Assembly (NCBI GenBank): GCA_014338405.1
Contig: JTDE01000022.1
Location: forward strand, 312,362 to 376,361
Source of the DNA: Paragonimus skrjabini miyazakii
Lineage: Eukaryota > Platyhelminthes > Trematoda > Plagiorchiida > Troglotrematidae
DNA: 64,000 nt
Direction of reading: 5' to 3'
Positions 1-10,909 of the stretch are shown piece after piece. Position 1 is the first letter of the stretch. Each line of letters begins with the position of its first letter. The notes beneath the pieces are model-generated. The model was not told where the DNA came from. It was given only the letters and a program-made list of their open reading frames with translations, and did not search any database. The position numbers and the translations under genes are program-made.

Positions 1-87
1 ATCCAGCCGATTGACTGCCCAAGCAGGATTTCTCGATCAGTTCACGCTGGAGACTACCAACGCAACCGATGAGCATTGACATTGAAT
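1..87. repeat. Left arm of 87-bp inverted repeat
   Basis: The segment is the reverse complement of 160-246 with one mismatch (position 73 against 174), so 86 of 87 bases match. The arms enclose a 72-bp spacer that is the 3' body of a tRNA-derived SINE. Near-identity of the arms implies a recent origin or gene conversion. The arm begins exactly at the window edge, so the palindrome may continue further left. The first bases resemble the box B end of the SINE head, so another SINE copy could lie just outside the window. Confidence 0.9.
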
Positions 88-160
88 CCAGCCGGAGTCC
101 AGATTTTTCGCAAATGGATCTCTTCTTAATTATCAAATCTGCCAAACTACTTATCAGTAA
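84..160 (+). mobile_element. 5'-truncated copy of tRNA-derived SINE family A
   Basis: The piece starts at the box B end of the tRNA-like head (GAATCCAGCCGGAGTCC) and continues through the family tail CCAGATTTTTCGCAAATGG and on to about 160. The same body, in the same order, occurs on the minus strand at 27747-27780 and in part at 404-432. It forms the loop between the two inverted-repeat arms. Confidence 0.8.
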
Positions 161-246
161 TTCAATGTCAATGGTCATCGGTTGCGTTGGTAGTCTCCAG
201 CGTGAACTGATCGAGAAATCCTGCTTGGGCAGTCAATCGGCTGGAT
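160..246. repeat. Right arm of 87-bp inverted repeat
   Basis: Reverse complement of 1-87 with a single mismatch. It follows directly on the SINE body, whose last bases abut the arm start. Beyond 246 the sequence is not mirrored within the window. A transcript through 1-246 would form a hairpin of 86 base pairs. Confidence 0.9.
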
Positions 247-323
247 CATTTGGTGAATTCCATATGACACAGTTGGTTGGGTGGTAACCAGGTCCAAATA
301 TGAAATCTCTGAGCTTCCGGCGT

Positions 324-432
324 GGCTTCGTAGCTCAGCTGGTAGAGCGCTTGCCGCGTTTTGGCATGATGTTTCTGTCGCTGGTTCGAATCCAGCCGAA
401 GTCCAGATTTTTCGCAAATGGATCTTTTCTAA
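324..432 (+). mobile_element. tRNA-derived SINE family A, head plus partial tail
   Basis: The head folds as a tRNA. The 7-bp acceptor stem is GGCTTCG (324-330) with CGAAGTC (397-403). The D arm is GCTC/GAGC. The T arm is GCTGG-TTCGAAT-CCAGC (380-396). Box A is TAGCTCAGCTGG (from 331) and box B is GGTTCGAATCC (383-393). The anticodon arm is imperfect, its loop lacks the usual T33, and the variable loop is long, so a functional tRNA is unlikely. The stretch after the head (CCAGATTTTTCGC and on) is shared with copies at 84-160 and 27747-27888, which identifies a SINE. This copy stops matching at about 432. Boxes A and B would act as an internal Pol III promoter. Confidence 0.82.
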
Positions 433-440
433 ACCCATAG

Positions 441-2955
441 ATATGTAAATTTATCTTTGATGTAGTACGGAATAGTTGTATCATTGAACTCCAAAACAAA
501 ATAGATATGCAAGAACGTGCAACTCCTTCATTCGGTCGCGTGGTTAAATCATTGCACTTGGCATGAGAGAAGATCTTTCGTGAACCTATTTAAGTGAGAA
601 ACAAATCAGTGGCATACTTCAACGTATAAGGCTTAAGAGAAAAAATGTAAGTCAGTAGCATGTTTTGTTTATCCGAAAAAAGGAATTTTCTCTTTTTTGT
701 GTACCCATATTCATGAAAATAAATAATGCTCACATTGTACTTGAACCACAAACTATTAGTAATTATCAACAAACAGGATGTGAAGTTTGCCAACAGTCAA
801 AGGCAGTTGTAATTTCGGATGAAACTTATTGATCCACTGCTTCGGTTTGCTTGTAAGCCGGATTTTATGAAAGTTAACGTGAAAATGGTAGAGCTGGATG
901 TGTGTTGATAAACGTATGTACATTTGTCTACTGGAAGATGTGAAAATACACCTAGCAGGATCCAAACATTATGAGTGAGTCGTATAAGCTGAGATTTTTC
1001 TTGAAAACTATTTGTACATTCGAAAATTTAAAATACATGAAAACCAACGAAGCATTCACGGAAAATGTCAGTGCTTTGGAAATCTAACGGAAAACACAAA
1101 ACTGAGAAAGCATCAGCTAAAAAATACCTGTAGGTGGAGCACTTAGGATTTGATAATCTAACTGGCCAGGTGTCATGGGAAAGATTTAGGTTAATTCCCT
1201 CGTTGTATACGTGTTAGCCAAACATACAACAACACTTACGAAATCAATGTTTCTTGCGGAGACCAGTTTGTCTAATTTATAACCTTAGTACAATAAAATC
1301 GAACATGTTGAATTTCGATTCGAAACATCGACCGTTTCACCAAACACTTAAGTAATGCATATGCAACCACATGAACTGCACATATGAAACATTATGACAT
1401 TCACAAGTAAACTGTAGTCTGTTGCAAATGTTTTATTGTATACCCATAATATTCTTGATACATCTGCGATGATCAGAATGGATAAGTTTGAATGGCAGAA
1501 ATCTAAAAAACCAATGAAAGCAATCAGAATAAGTGCATGTTTGGACTACCGATACTTGCACTATTGGAAATAGGACGATTCTAAATAATTTCATTTTTAT
1601 TTAAGATGCACGTTATTCTTAATATGTGGACGCGACTACCTCTAACCGCGTATTCAACTATGAACAAAACAACCGACGAATAGCGATGGGCAATACTTTC
1701 GCAGGTCCATCCGATGTTGTATTGTGTATACGAATGTCGAATTGGTCAGTTATGACTGAGATTTCCGTTTTGGGTTGGGCTGCTTAGGATTTGCTGAAAC
1801 GTTCATCTTTATATTACGGGACGATGGTTGCTCCCAGTCACGTGTATTACCTTTCGTACTGGTTCGTTCTTGAAAGTGACCTAACTGATCGTTATAGAAT
1901 TTAGAGACACAGAAGTTAGGAATACATCAAACTGTAATCTTTTAGTTTTTCCAAATGTACCGTTCGCAGAATGGAAAGTAATTAATTATTGACAGTTACG
2001 ATTTGGCACAAATGGGATAGGCCCCAGTCACCAGATGACCGAAAACGGTTGTTGAACGGAAGCAACGAAAGTCATGTAAGCACGTTTCCTTGACAACCAT
2101 CGGGATCAGGGTTATATTCTCTTAATAATATAAATACGGAAGAGCAAACAGATTAAATGGAAAAGTAACTTGTGGTTAACGATTTTGGATGACCGGACAA
2201 GTTGACAGTCTTAACCTAAGTAAGAATGCAGCTGTTAAACACGTTCCGCATTTATTCGTGCATGTTACCTGTATGACATGATGGATGTGTCCTCAGTATG
2301 AATGTTCAGTCAATGCAATTACAATGACGACATATTTTAATGTACACGCAACCGCTCATAAGATATCGCTTTGAAGGATTCTTTAGCTTTTCGCCTGAAA
2401 TTAGGCGTTTGTCCCTGAATTTGTCTAAATAACCTCTCGAAGAATTAGCCCTAATCAAGACGTAGCAAGGGTAACTAAAGATCTACATTTTCTATTAGTT
2501 ACAAACCCCTTTTTTTCACAAGCTGCGAACTTAGAGTGATTCCACACTATTTATTCATGGAATGAACTAAACGTTCGCAGCTTATCCGAAATAATATTAC
2601 CGCATTCCTGCGAAGAGGTTTGTATCGATTCGACAACTTTTAGTTGGTCACAGTTTCTTACAAAATACATTCGAGGTTTTCATTTGTCCAGTAGAACATG
2701 AGGCAAATTATTCTAATATTTACCCCCATCACTAACTGTTAATGTGATTGGGTCAAATCTTTCGGTTGTGTGCATTAAGATTTCTGCATTTTTGCCAGCT
2801 AGCCAAACGGCTTTTGAACTGTCCCGATTTTTCGTTTAATGATCAATATTCATGCAACGATAAAAGTTTTTGTGATTGATTATATTTTTCGCCAGTTTTA
2901 CTAGTTTCAATTTGAGTCAGCTGACCTATTGCGTAGGTCGTGACTGGTTGGGACC
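441..2955. other. No recognisable gene
   Basis: AT-rich sequence with only short open frames (69 codons or fewer) and no match that I recognise to the element families elsewhere in the window. Confidence 0.6.
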
Positions 2956-2959
2956 TTGT

Positions 2960-4190
2960 TTGTACTGGAACACTGGGTTCCCCTCGCACTCATCATGAAA
3001 GAACAGGAATGACGAAAAGTTGACATTATGTTTTTTCTCATCAATTGCAAACACAAAACATGCCGGTGATATCGACCAGGCAAACGGAGATAAACGTTAA
3101 CCAGACCGACCTACAACAATACTAAATGTGACGTAATCAAGACAAGAACAACCGGATAAGTTGTTTCAATCACTTGTTTGCATAGAACGTTGCCTGACAA
3201 ATTTGGATAAATGTCGGCTGTCAAGATGGTCGTAATGTGAACAACAACCTAGTGAACCAGACTTGTATTCCACGTTTTATCATCAGGATAAATCCAACAA
3301 AATAAGCATGAAACATAACAACCATGGTGAGAGAACAAGTCGCTCGTTATGGACAATGGGCTGCATGTTTGCTAACAGTTACATAATCGTTGACCCTGAT
3401 TTTGAGGTTAGGTGGTTGTTAACCATGGCAGGTTGTGTTCGCCCGTAATTCCTTTGAGCGCAGTGGTCCGGCTTACGCGATCATATTGTGATGACTTTGG
3501 GAACGATCAACTGTCCGAATACCACCAGTCGCGATTGACTACTAGGTAGGCAAGATAAAAAATAATTTGTTAACTGGCAGGATGTGTAAATGTGCGACAA
3601 TCTCGTTGGAAATTGTTTTACTCACACCATTCAAAATGGTATTCACGTACTCTATCAAACGGTCGCTCGGTAGTTCAACAGAAATGTGATCGTCGTCAAG
3701 AGCGGAAACGTGTTCGGACGACACCCAACAGTAAATATTTCAAACAGGCTAAAAATTCCTTTGAAGCAACTCAACTTGCAACTCAGTTACGCATGAATTT
3801 AGTGTCCGCCATCATGTCACAACCCGCAAAAATCGTTTATATTTTACGCCCAGCTGTTTTGTGTATTCACTTTTATGATGGCGTCGAGCAACATACGTTT
3901 GTCACACTACACGACGATTGTCTGTTACAATGTATGGACAGCATACTGAATAGAATATTGTGAAGAAAACGGTTTTATATGCAATTTAACGCATTCCACG
4001 GGCCCTGATCACTTTGTCAGCCAAAGGAATGTCTTTGAGTTTGTTCAAAGAACGATCAAAACTGCTGAGATTCGGAAGGGTTATCGTTGCCGATGTTAAC
4101 AAGAGCGGACTGCGCAATCTTGACCCCAGTATTCAAAGGCATTTCGTGCAGAAAATCCAGCATCGATCCACAAACAACCATATTCACACT
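2960..4190 (-). mobile_element. Penelope-like element 3' part with terminal repeat (decayed)
   Basis: Read on the minus strand, the order is as follows. Near 4170-4000 there is a possible RT-thumb segment (ITLPNLSSFDRSLNKLK). At about 3690-3620 lies a GIY-YIG endonuclease C-terminal segment (TTERPFDRVREYHFEW, the R..EH..W helix region). Near 3490-3400 comes the conserved PLE tail (SRKPDHCAQRNYGRT, the KP.LC.QK motif). The terminal repeat with a hammerhead remnant follows at 3075-2960. Frames change and stops intervene, so it is dead. The distance from thumb to GIY-YIG is longer than usual, suggesting an insertion. The open frame 3592-3963 on the plus strand is antisense to this element. Confidence 0.68.
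3018..3053 (-). ncRNA. Decayed hammerhead ribozyme in PLE terminal repeat
   Basis: On the minus strand, TTTGCAATTGATGAGA is followed by AAAC and AATGTCAAC. It aligns to the terminal-repeat hammerhead at 27166-27206 (TTTGCGA, CTGATGA-type core, GTAAAC, ATGTTAAC). The C3 core base is changed to T and the GAAA box is lost, so it should be inactive. The flanking words AACACTGGGTT (2970s) and AAAACATG (3050s) match the same terminal repeat. Confidence 0.65.
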
Positions 4191-4544
4191 TTACGACAAT
4201 AATTGTGTGAAATCTGATAAACACGCAGTCCGTAATATCGACTGAGCGATTTCCATTTCCACTTTGGTGATTGTTTTTGTCTTCATTGTGGTATACTTAG
4301 TTTGATAATCAAACGGAAAAGCAAGCGCTTTTAGCCAACGTGGTGTTCTCATTACTCCAATATGTACCATAGAACGAACGGAAGCCCAAAACCTTGTATT
4401 TCTGTTGAGCAACAGTATCGCAAATGAGATAACATTGTCACCTTAATGACCCGTTGTCGTGGAATGTGTAACGATCGACGTGGTTGGATTTGGAGCAGCC
4501 TGTTAATCAAACCGAGGCTTGTGCGTCATTACTTGTTTCAGTTA

Positions 4545-4890
4545 TCTTGAGATATCTTCAACCAATCGCTGTGGTAGCTGTCGAGCTGTTCTACCGTTAG
4601 GAACGTTACTGCAACTACAGGGATACTAATGCATAGCAAGGGAGAGGGAAAATCTTGACCAGTTAATTTCGAGATCACGAAGAACTGATCTTGTGGGAGT
4701 TAAGTGAAATTGTACGGTCACACATGTTCGGGTTAGTCCAGAATGTAATGTGTGCACTTTATACTTAGCCAGATGCCCCCTTGAGTTCTGACTTGCCGTT
4801 TGTTCCAGTTTTACTGTTCTACGTAACGTGCGTATTTTAAGTTTGCGAATAATGACAGTAAACAACTACCAACATATTACCACACTTTTA
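4545..4890 (+). mobile_element. Penelope-like element 3' fragment with terminal repeat
   Basis: A weak GIY-YIG trace lies at about 4550-4600 (ISSTNRCGSCRAVLP against the family pattern YIGxTNRxLSxRxxEHLP). It is followed, after about 240 bases without clear coding sense, by a terminal repeat ending in a hammerhead remnant at 4842-4886. The terminal repeat is the better-supported part. The element points away from the minus-strand PLE at 2960-4190. Confidence 0.5.
4842..4886 (+). ncRNA. Decayed hammerhead ribozyme in PLE terminal repeat
   Basis: GTTTGCGA at 4841-4848 is followed by ATAATGACAGTAAAC and then CCAACATATTACCACA. This is the order seen in the 27166-27206 hammerhead (stem I strand, core, 8-nt helix II, stem III, stem I strand). 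The first core bases and the GAAA box are mutated, so catalysis is not expected. Confidence 0.6.
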
Positions 4891-5094
4891 AGAGTATCCG
4901 ATATTGTAATGGTAATCTTTGCAAATAGTAGAAAATAATAACAGTATGAATTTTGTTGGATCTGTTAGAATTCGTTTGCTAGGATTTGTCGTCTATTGTT
5001 TGGTGTGATACGGAGTAATTAATTCGTCGAGGCATATTTAGCTTTTTTGTTGAAAACCAATCATAAATTTGGCTCGATTTCTCCTTGCTGTGTT

Positions 5095-5545
5095 CAATAA
5101 ACGATCACGATTAACTTTGCGCCATAACTGCACTTACACTGTTCGTTTTCCTCGTTTTAAATTTATTATTGCTTACCTATTGAAACTCTCCTTCTCGATA
5201 TTGCTTGACACACTCTCACCTTTATATGTACACGGTTTCTTTGATGAGCTCGTTTCACGCTGACAAGTGGCTATTTGTGGACCCATGTTTGAATATTCCA
5301 TTTTGAATGCTTTTCTTCTGGATAAATTGTTTATCCAGTTAATTCACATTCAAGGTGAGATAGCAACTTCATTGTACTTTTTACAAACAGTACTGTATGA
5401 ATTATAATCTTTTCTATCGCCTTTTCTGACGTTTATGGACTTGGAAGATAGTCAAGTTAACCCGCTATTGGAATTATGGAATAGGTGTTACTGAGTAAAT
5501 TATCCTAAATCGCCAGGAAAGGCTTAACAGATGTTAACCATGTGA
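5095..5545 (+). repeat. Dispersed repeat family R1, copy 1
   Basis: Collinear similarity over about 400 bases with 37205-37605. Shared words include CATAA.TGCAC, TTCACATTCAAG.TGAGA, CTTTTCTGACGTTT.TGGA, TTGGAAGATAGTC and CCTAAATCGCCAGGA. There is no coding signal in either copy and I do not recognise the family. Confidence 0.75.
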
Positions 5546-8500
5546 AAATCTGCAGCGTAAATCCTGTAAATGATCAAGCTTACTGAACACTACTCTAATG
5601 ATGTGATTGGAGCGGTCTTATCTTGTTGTGGAAAGATTTCTTATCATCAGGCTTACCATCTTACAAGCTTGCTCAGTGAAATTCACTCCACGACGCGACG
5701 GTTTTAAAGTGAACAGTTTCAGCAAACCAAATAAAAATGTTCGCACAAGTAAGATGAACACAATCACATCTACACACACGGTTCTATTACCTTTAAACGA
5801 ATAGGTGAAATCCGACTTTTAGACTTGACAATGTCGATTTCTGTGATTACCTGTAAATATATAGGAAAATATGTTGCAAAGCTAGGCCGGGCAAAGCGCT
5901 GTGCATTTTTGAATATCGGAATATGCATGGCTTTCATCTTGCCGCCATTAAACTGACATTTTTACGTCAACCTCATTCAGAGCGCTGCTCGTTGAACTCA
6001 CAGTTTGCTCAATATCAAAAATTTAATAAATAATATATTGAATTTTCACTGAACAGAACTAGAGCTTGCTTACCGCATGCAGTAAGATGACCAGCATATC
6101 GAAATACTGGGGAGATACATTGGCAATATGGTGAAAAATTGGGAGTAACTAGGTCTAACAACGTACGCAGTTAAACAAAGACTTAACATTAAAAATACCA
6201 CCATCTTCTGAGAAACAGCTCAAATGCATACCTCCCAAACTGCTGACGAATCAACAGCAAGTGCATTTCCTATGCACCGGGGTTTCAGTGCCTCATATGT
6301 GATATTTATACTACAATATATTCATTAAGTTCACAAAGGCCACAGTACATCATATATATTTTACGAATGAGAAGAGCAAGTTCAAAACACTACATTGAAT
6401 CATAGTTATCTAACGACAAAACAACGGGATAAAAACGCCTGTGACTATCCCAGTTCGAGTAATACGTTTATATATTGTTGTATTAAGCTGGAAATTAGAG
6501 TAAACACTCAGTTACATACATTTTTGCCGAACACGCTAAGGACATGTTTCTAAGTATTGTTGGTTTCACAGCAAATGTGATGGTTTGTTTATAAGTCTAA
6601 ATGTGGTATATTCATCACAATTTTGTTTACTTTTAGATGTTTGTAGTTGTAAAACAAATGATGCACCAGACAGTTCAAAGTTGCAGATAAGATTTCAGTT
6701 CTGATGCAGATTTCTGTAACAATCCAGTCTGTTCCTGACAGATATCTGCACACTCTTCTTCACCCATCGGTCATAAGCGCTTACTAATTAAATGATAATG
6801 TCAATATGATTTCAAACGCAAGAGAATTGGCGTCAGCTCTTATGGCCAGTACATTGGGATTTCATTTTTGCATATGCAAACAAATGTTGTTCTGGTGCCC
6901 ATTTTTGTGAAAGACAAAGACCACATACTATTTATCCTTCTGTAGTGTACTGTGATCTGTTAATGACATATGTGCGAAGTATATAGACGAACGTAGTTTA
7001 ATACAAAATTGCCAGTGTGTGCCTGTGTTTCAATCGACTATCGTGATACGTATGTATGCACAATGACCTATAGTAAACAGAGGACAAAGAGATGTGTGAA
7101 GTTTCACTCACTGCGACGAACTCAATGATGACCCTTGAGTTTGGGAATGCGCCAAAGTGCGGGCTAACCAAAACTACCCTTAATACCCATCCATGTGTTG
7201 CCATGGTTTCGGAGTGTGACCTTACATGTGTCCATCTTAGCTGCGTTAATGAAGTTCTGGTGGTGAATGATCACAATTGTACAGAATTTGACGGTAAGAC
7301 TAAGGTCATTGTAGTGGCATTTATATTGAAGCTGCAGTTGTATTTACAAAGTGCACACCTATCTGCAACAGCTGCCTTGATTGAACAAATGGAAGACTGA
7401 GTAAATTGACAACAAAAGTCTGAATTTACAAAGCCATTGTGAAAACTGAATTAGCCGATGTTGAGACGAAGTAGTAACTATCTAATACTCTCCGTTGATG
7501 CGAAGCGGTTTAAAGTATGTAATATGTGATGTGGTAAACAGACTAGCCATATCCACGCATACTTTTATTTGTAATTATAAATAGAACGGGCCAGATCATA
7601 AGTCAACCAATTTTTCACCACTAATGGTTACGGCAACAAGAGCTGCTGCACAGCTCACACTCACAGAAATCAATTCTGCTAGACCAGTAGATCAGGACCA
7701 ATAACATGTATTTCCTACCTGTTACAAATGCACATATAGATTGCGGCGCGTTATCCGAACCATGCCGGTGAGAAAACTGAATGGAAAACACGAATTTCCA
7801 GTCTGAACGCTAAGTATGCATGCATACTTTGCTCATTCTGTTAGACTTGGTGTGACTGAGGGGAGATACACGATGGTTACGAAAGACTGAATTCGACAGA
7901 TCCAGTCAAGCATGAAGATGGTTAATTGTGGTCACTGGTCAGCACGATCTTCAGTTGAAAAATTACGAACCACGTTCAGTTCAACGCATGGTGTGGTGAC
8001 AGTAGTGTGCCTTCATACGAACAGTGAACGCTTCGGGACAGATGGACGTCCATAGCTTGAGTTCACTTATAACAAATGCAGTGGATTACATGACCATTGA
8101 AGTGCCGAAGAAACTAGGTTAAACTATCGGGGTATCTCTGAACATCTACTGACTTACCCGTCACACAATATAAACTGGAAAGGAAGCAGATGACTATGTT
8201 TGCTTTTTCGTTGCTAATCGGAATGTATCACACACCCTTGCTGTTAGACAGTATTTTCAAAACGACATTTACTAGTTTTATACCAGTTAAGTAGAATAGC
8301 CTGACTTGAGGAAAGAAAAGGGTTTTGAATTTCTTTTGTCAGCCCAGAGTTCTCCACGAACAACATCATTATGCCAAGACGGACAAGATTAAGTATTTAC
8401 TTCAATTTAACAACAAATTATAAATTCAATCACCGAATTAACATCCACTCAAGATTTCCCAGACACATAATTGTTACTTCGTCTGCATCTGTAGGGTGAC

Positions 8501-9318
8501 TCGACAAAGACTGGTAACGAAAATCGGCGCATTTTCCCTGACTACATTCAGATTTGCTCGAAATCTTGTTATGTTAACAGTAGTTAGTTGGTTCAGACAC
8601 ACTGAATTGCAAACGGCAGACAACAAAAGGCAACCAACAAGTCGAAAGTAACTGACAGGGTGACTTCCCCTTTGACTTCATACTATTCCTTAAATACTTT
8701 GTGATATACTCACACAACACACATACGTAGAGGGTAGAAGTTGAGGGATTTCCAAAATGGACTGGATTAAAATTAGTTTATTTCATCTCGACCTAATCAC
8801 TTGTTATACTAAGCAAATACAGTGCGGAACAGAATACATATTACTCTCTTGTGAGAACTGTTCGTCACATTCATCTTGTAGTTTTGTTGGGGGTATTTTA
8901 TGATTTCCTTTTTCATCATGACTACAGCAAACGTGTGAAAAATGATTGAGCACCTAAGGGCCATGTAACTTAGTTAAACAAGGAATCACGGAATGCTACG
9001 AAGCATAACAGTCAGCATACCTGTAAATGACTGGGTAATCACAGGATGAGTTTTGACAGCAATCATCGCTGTCCAATATCTGAATTCCGCTGGTACTCTT
9101 TGGTTATGTCTGAACGGTGACCTTTTCACGGTAATATCCACCGGTGCAGGAAGAGAAACAAATTCCACAAATTTTACTGGCAAGTTGTCATTACGAATAT
9201 GACAACCAAAATTCCGCGGAAGGTAGAAAGCTGCGTTCTGAAAACTTCCATTTAAAGAAGATGATCATTATTCACACACGCGAAAGTGGTTCAGTGTTCA
9301 CATGCGTTGATAATTCGG
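5546..9318. other. No recognisable gene
   Basis: Only short open frames are present. The longest is 7092-7400 (+, 102 codons), which shows no motif, no splice context and no second copy. Nothing else here is supportable. Confidence 0.55.
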
Positions 9319-9320
9319 TC

Positions 9321-9540
9321 GTGCCTAATGTGAGGTGAATGGTGCAGCGGGGTGAACACGGTTGCCTCATGAACAGCGTGACCGTGATTCTAGTCCCGGC
9401 CGCAGTGGCCAGCATATGCACTACTGACGAGCCCTAATCAGAGCGAAACTCGAGTCTAGTGCTTCTGTTGTTTGGAACGGGCCAACTGTAATGGCTATGG
9501 GAATGTGACAGCTGCGCTCAATTGAGGTTAATGTTCGACT
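9321..9540 (+). mobile_element. Hammerhead-bearing tRNA-derived SINE (family B), full copy
   Basis: The 5' head is tRNA-like. Box A is TGGTGCAGCGGG (9340-9351), a full match to TRGYNNAGYNGG. Box B is GATTCTAGTCC (9386-9396), 9 of 11 to the consensus. A compact hammerhead ribozyme follows at 9418-9462, then a tail ending near AATTGAGGTTAATGTTC. Three other copies in the window share head, ribozyme and tail in the same order (25892-26055 minus, 44816-45033, 63139-63279). This layout resembles the schistosome Sm-alpha type of SINE, in which a Pol III tRNA-like head is joined to a hammerhead. I cannot confirm the family identity without a database. Confidence 0.85.
9418..9462 (+). ncRNA. Type I hammerhead ribozyme with intact core
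   Basis: Stem I is GCACTA (9418-9423) pairing perfectly with TAGTGC (9457-9462). The core CTGACGA is at 9424-9430. Helix II is GCCC-TAATCA-GAGC (9431-9444) with one C-A mismatch. The GAAA box is at 9445-9448. Stem III is the very short ACT-CG-AGT (9448-9455). The cleavage-site nucleotide is C at 9456. All invariant core positions are present. Stem III with a two-base loop is the minimal form known from retroelement hammerheads, which often work best as dimers or in tandem. Confidence 0.85.
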
Positions 9541-10030
9541 TGTAGTTAGCCAAATCCCTGACTTCTCTTCAGTATTCTAAAGGGGTTGTGTTAGCAGGTC
9601 AGTTTAACCGTTGAGTCTTCTGGCCACTTAGACGTACCTCTGCAATGTCAGTTTTAAGGAGCTCGTCCGCTACAGTAGCATTGCTAAAGGTGAGCCCGGA
9701 AGACGTCACCAAACTTCGACAAATCAATGTAACGGAAGCAATGGAACCGTCACCAACCATCGCACAGAAGTTAGAGAAGCATGTAGAGTTATCCACAGAG
9801 TTGTGAACACACAGCACAAGACGGTACACCAACTCATTTTGAGAGCCAGGCAACGAAAATTCGACCTATATCCGCAGAAAAAATATGTTCAGTCCTTATG
9901 ATTGTTGTGACGATGGATCACATACATTCACTAACTCTCAATCAAAGTCCTGTCCAAGTCGAGCAAACTTTGTGCAGTCTAACAGTCACTTTGTTTTCCA
10001 ACCGTTAACTACCCCATCTTCAGTTCTGCA
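9541..10030. other. Unassigned stretch upstream of a PLE
   Basis: Short overlapping frames occur on both strands. The region could include more decayed PLE reverse-transcriptase sequence, but I see no diagnostic RT motif here. Confidence 0.35.
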
Positions 10031-10454
10031 GTTTGTCCCAATATACTTTACTGCAGCATCCATGTGATTGTATTGGTTTAAAAAATTGCCTTGAAGACAG
10101 CCGTCTTCTAGGTTACTTTTTTTCCACGGGTGGTTGCCGATGGGCTGACCAACTACAGTTTGAACAGGAGCGCTTGAGGAGTGTTTTCGCACACGCGTAC
10201 CTGACCAGTTTTTCAGAAATTCATTCACAGGAGCGAGTGGCCAATTCTCAGCATAACCTTCTTTGTATGGAAGGCTACAATGTTATTGATACATGTTGAA
10301 ATATGGAATCTGCCAGTGGTCACACTTATCCCGCAGCGGAATTGCACTCGTTACATTCCACCCTAGGGGTCAGTCGCTACCATCCCCACCGTTCTTACTG
10401 CAAGATCTTGCCTCTTATTTAATTTACCAGTTCACCTTCAGTTGCAGTGATTCA

Positions 10455-10804
10455 TACATTGGCGAAACAAACGAAACTTACGATCTAGGAAGACGGAGGA
10501 CATCCTTACGTAGTTAGCACGGACGATGACTCAAAGCGGGTCAGCTTACCAACACTCAAAATAGTTGGCGTCTTCGATTGTGAAACACTTAATCGCAGCA
10601 AGTCATGTGGTAGACACTTCCATTTCGTTTATGGTCCTATCACCTATTCTCAACCCGAGGATAGTGGCGTTTTTCGAGGTGTTGCTAATCCAGAATCACG
10701 TGCCAACTTTCTGTTGGCAAAACGTGTTGACACAACTTCATTGTCGTATCAGTGAAACCGCTTATTCAAGCTGGATTGCATCCGTAGGAGGTTCGTTCGT
10801 TTAA
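10455..10804 (+). pseudogene. GIY-YIG endonuclease C-terminal region of PLE (broken ORF)
   Basis: The YIG tripeptide of the catalytic GIY-YIG motif is retained at 10455-10463. The helix that should carry Arg and Glu-His follows in disrupted frames. The downstream piece from 10565 keeps the family spacing SSI..HLI..H..D, then F.VL and EVLLIQN..PTFC. The same region is better preserved at 26861-27079 and 38640-38831. In PLEs this domain nicks target DNA for insertion. Confidence 0.75.
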
Positions 10805-10851
10805 CTGATCTTTCGTCATGCCCTGAACCTATCTAATTGACTGTTTTGTAT

Positions 10852-10895
10852 ATTTAGCTGATGAAAATAAACGAAATGCTTACATCCCACGAGAT
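10852..10895 (+). ncRNA. Partly preserved hammerhead in PLE terminal repeat
   Basis: Core CTGATGA at 10858-10864, an 8-nt helix II segment AAATAAAC, GAAA at 10873-10876, stem III ATG-CTTA-CAT, and C as the cleavage-site base. Both core boxes are intact, but the stem I flanks (TATTTAG and CCACGAG) pair poorly and helix II has no real stem. Activity is doubtful. Confidence 0.6.
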
Positions 10896-10909
10896 ATATT
10901 TTCTTGGCG

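Larger units (their letters stand above)
10033..10905 (+). mobile_element. Penelope-like element, thumb to GIY-YIG end, decayed
   Basis: In order along the plus strand: an RT-thumb-like segment (EQERLRSVFAHAYLTSF, about 10165-10210), the linker and zinc-finger-like start of the endonuclease (LIYQFTFSCSDSYIGETN, YIG codons at 10455-10463), and a C-terminal domain in a third frame from 10565 (SSIVKHLIAASHVVDTSISF, then FFEVLLIQNHVPTFCWQ). A terminal repeat with a hammerhead remnant follows the stop at 10802. Several frame changes and stops lie between segments. The right limit is set by the end of similarity with the terminal repeat at 27096-27230. Confidence 0.78.

Noticed and set aside
324..403. 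Functional tRNA gene
   Set aside because: The head folds well at acceptor, D and T arms, but the anticodon loop lacks T33, the variable loop is 12 nt, and the downstream tail is shared with other SINE copies.
3592..3963. 123-codon plus-strand open frame
   Set aside because: It is antisense to the GIY-YIG region of a minus-strand PLE, and no motif supports the plus-strand reading.
6480..6530. AGAGTAAAC preceded by CTGG, like the PLE ribozyme
   Set aside because: The core is destroyed and the flanks do not align to the terminal repeat beyond this word.
7092..7400. 102-codon plus-strand open frame
   Set aside because: Overlapped by a long minus-strand frame. No recognisable family and no splice sites that I would trust.
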